7,513 nucleotides of DNA from an uncultured beta proteobacterium (GTDB taxonomy: Bacteria > Pseudomonadota > Gammaproteobacteria > Burkholderiales > Burkholderiaceae_C): contig CAJBVC010000027.1 of assembly GCA_903958915.1 (NCBI GenBank), positions 1 through 7,513 on the forward strand, read 5' to 3'. Shown here in pieces: positions 6,494 through 7,513 of the stretch; the stretch's first letter is position 1; the number at the start of each line of letters is the position of its first letter. A program made the translations under genes and the position numbers. The notes below the pieces were generated by a model, which saw nothing but the letters and a program-made list of their open reading frames with translations, was not told the origin of the DNA and ran no database searches.

Positions 6494-7513
6494 TTACGGC
6501 ACCCTGGTTTCCAGCCGGTAGGGCGGCAGGCCGGCCAGCATACGCCGCCCGTAGGCTTGCTGTACCAGTCTCTTGTCGTAGCAAATCACCCGTGCGCGGT
6601 CCTCTTCGGTACGGATGGCGCGTCCGGTCCACTGCAGCAGTTTGATCGCGGTGGCGGGAATGACCAGCTCGTCAAAGGGGTCGCGACCGACCGAGCGCAA
6701 CCATTCCGCGCGGGCTTCGTCGACCGGTTCGGATGGCGGCGCAAATGGCAGCTTGGCAATGAACACCGTCTCGCACAATGCACCGGGCAGGTCCAGTCCC
6801 TCGCCAAACGACTGCAGTCCAAAGAGCACAGAGGGCATCCCCGCTTGCACCCGTTCGGTATGCGCTGTCAAAAGCCGAGCGCGCGATTGCGTGTTTTGTA
6901 CCAGCACAATGTCCACCAGAAAGCCAGGAATGGCTTCGACGGCCGATCGCATCTGCGCGCGCGAGGTAAAGAGTGCCAGCGCTCCACGCTTTACCTGTGT
7001 CAGGTCTTCCATCAACGCCTGTACCATCTCCGCTGTGTAGGCGTTTGCATTCTTGGGGTCGACACGTGTCTGCACCACCGTGAGACTTCCCTGGCTGGCA
7101 TAGTCGAACGGACTGGAGACTTCAAGGGTTTGCACCTGCGGGTTGCCAGACAGACCGGCTTCCTCCAGGAAATAGTCGAAGCTGCCACAGCTTGTGAGCG
7201 AAGCGGAGGTCACCACTGCGCCACGCACCCGACTCCATAGAAACTGGCGCAACAGGTCGCCCGGTACGATGGGGCTGGCGTGGGCGGTCACCACCAGAAA
7301 CTGGTTGGCTGCGTCGACCGCCAGCCACTTTGCCAATGGCTGCGCACCATGCTCAAGCAACAGGTTGCTGGTGGACACCACACTGCCCATACGGGGTGCC
7401 ATCGCACCCAGTTTGGCGTACAGCTGGGAACATTGCAACGCACGCGACGGGTCGTCTTTGGCGACCCGCTTGATCTCTGCGCCTAGCGCTTCGATTGCTT
7501 TGGACAGGGCCAG
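6494..7513 (-). CDS. dinG: DinG-family ATP-dependent DNA helicase, C-terminal part (cut by right window edge)
   Basis: DinG proteins are superfamily 2, XPD-like, 5'-to-3' DNA helicases that resolve R-loops, D-loops and replication-transcription conflicts; many carry an iron-sulfur cluster. The frame is open on the minus strand to the window edge, giving 339 visible residues with no start. The N-terminal Walker A, DEAH and cysteine-cluster regions are therefore outside the window. Visible are TSASLTS (plus-strand 7210-7190), SPFDYASQG, the motif IV-like region ALALFTSRAQM, motif V VLFGLQSFGEGLDLP (6829-6785), KLPFAPPSEPV, and motif VI QWTGRAIR (6634-6611) with the arginine-finger residues. The C terminus YGRRMLAGLPPYRLETRVP ends at TAA (6496-6494). 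All these match the bacterial DinG helicase domain 2. YoaA, a close paralogue, is the main alternative, and the missing N terminus would help decide. It is convergent with pilU. Confidence 0.9.
   Translation of the reverse strand: MALSKAIEALGAEIKRVAKDDPSRALQCSQLYAKLGAMAPRMGSVVSTSNLLLEHGAQPLAKWLAVDAANQFLVVTAHASPIVPGDLLRQFLWSRVRGAVVTSASLTSCGSFDYFLEEAGLSGNPQVQTLEVSSPFDYASQGSLTVVQTRVDPKNANAYTAEMVQALMEDLTQVKRGALALFTSRAQMRSAVEAIPGFLVDIVLVQNTQSRARLLTAHTERVQAGMPSVLFGLQSFGEGLDLPGALCETVFIAKLPFAPPSEPVDEARAEWLRSVGRDPFDELVIPATAIKLLQWTGRAIRTEEDRARVICYDKRLVQQAYGRRMLAGLPPYRLETRVP

Noticed and set aside
6488..6500. Five-base-pair stem GCCGT/ACGGC between pilU and dinG as a bidirectional terminator
   Set aside because: The stem is short, overlaps the dinG stop codon, and lacks a proper T-run on either side.
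6557..7240. Plus-strand open frame (227 codons) opposite dinG
   Set aside because: The minus strand encodes conserved helicase motifs V and VI here. The plus-strand translation has none and no good start.
1..7513. CRISPR array, tRNA or rRNA genes, insertion sequence, toxin-antitoxin or defence system
   Set aside because: No regularly spaced direct repeats, cloverleaf-like stretches, transposase motifs or small paired genes were seen. All coding space is explained by conserved housekeeping genes.

Overview
This window looks like ordinary chromosomal DNA of a beta-proteobacterium. It most likely comes from the order Burkholderiales and plausibly from a Rhodoferax-like member of the Comamonadaceae. 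That placement is inferred from protein style (DinG motif VI, Fpr subclass, the MaeB fusion), GC-rich codon use and the gene types present. No database search was possible. I see no phage, plasmid, transposase, CRISPR, rRNA or tRNA sequence.

Layout, left to right. Positions 1-645 hold the C-terminal part of a 6-phosphofructokinase that runs off the left edge. After a 90-base gap comes a full-length NADP-type malic enzyme fused to a phosphotransacetylase-like domain (maeB, 736-3039). The next gap, 3040-3278, is largely filled by an imperfect palindrome of about 180 bases (3071-3251) that resembles a REP/MITE-type dispersed repeat. It ends only 27 bases upstream of fpr, a subclass-II ferredoxin/flavodoxin-NADP+ reductase (3279-4055). 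Twenty-two bases later a PfkB-family kinase of the adenosine-kinase-like type starts (4078-5088), probably in the same transcript. A 115-base gap with a short GC-rich hairpin and a possible sigma70 promoter precedes pilU (5204-6478), a type IV pilus retraction ATPase with a long charged C-terminal tail. On the minus strand, tail-to-tail with pilU and 15 bases away, lies the C-terminal half of a DinG-family DNA helicase (6494 to the right edge).

The two left-hand genes belong to central carbon metabolism: phosphofructokinase in upper glycolysis, and malic enzyme making pyruvate and NADPH from malate. Fpr exchanges electrons between the NADPH pool and ferredoxin or flavodoxin. The kinase probably acts in purine salvage. 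PilU and DinG are functionally unrelated (twitching motility; DNA unwinding and repair). The set reads as a housekeeping neighbourhood and not as a dedicated system.

I found no convincing previously undescribed system. The points most worth a second look are the large palindromic element before fpr, the possible leaderless start of pilU, pilU standing without pilT beside it, and its C-terminal tail.
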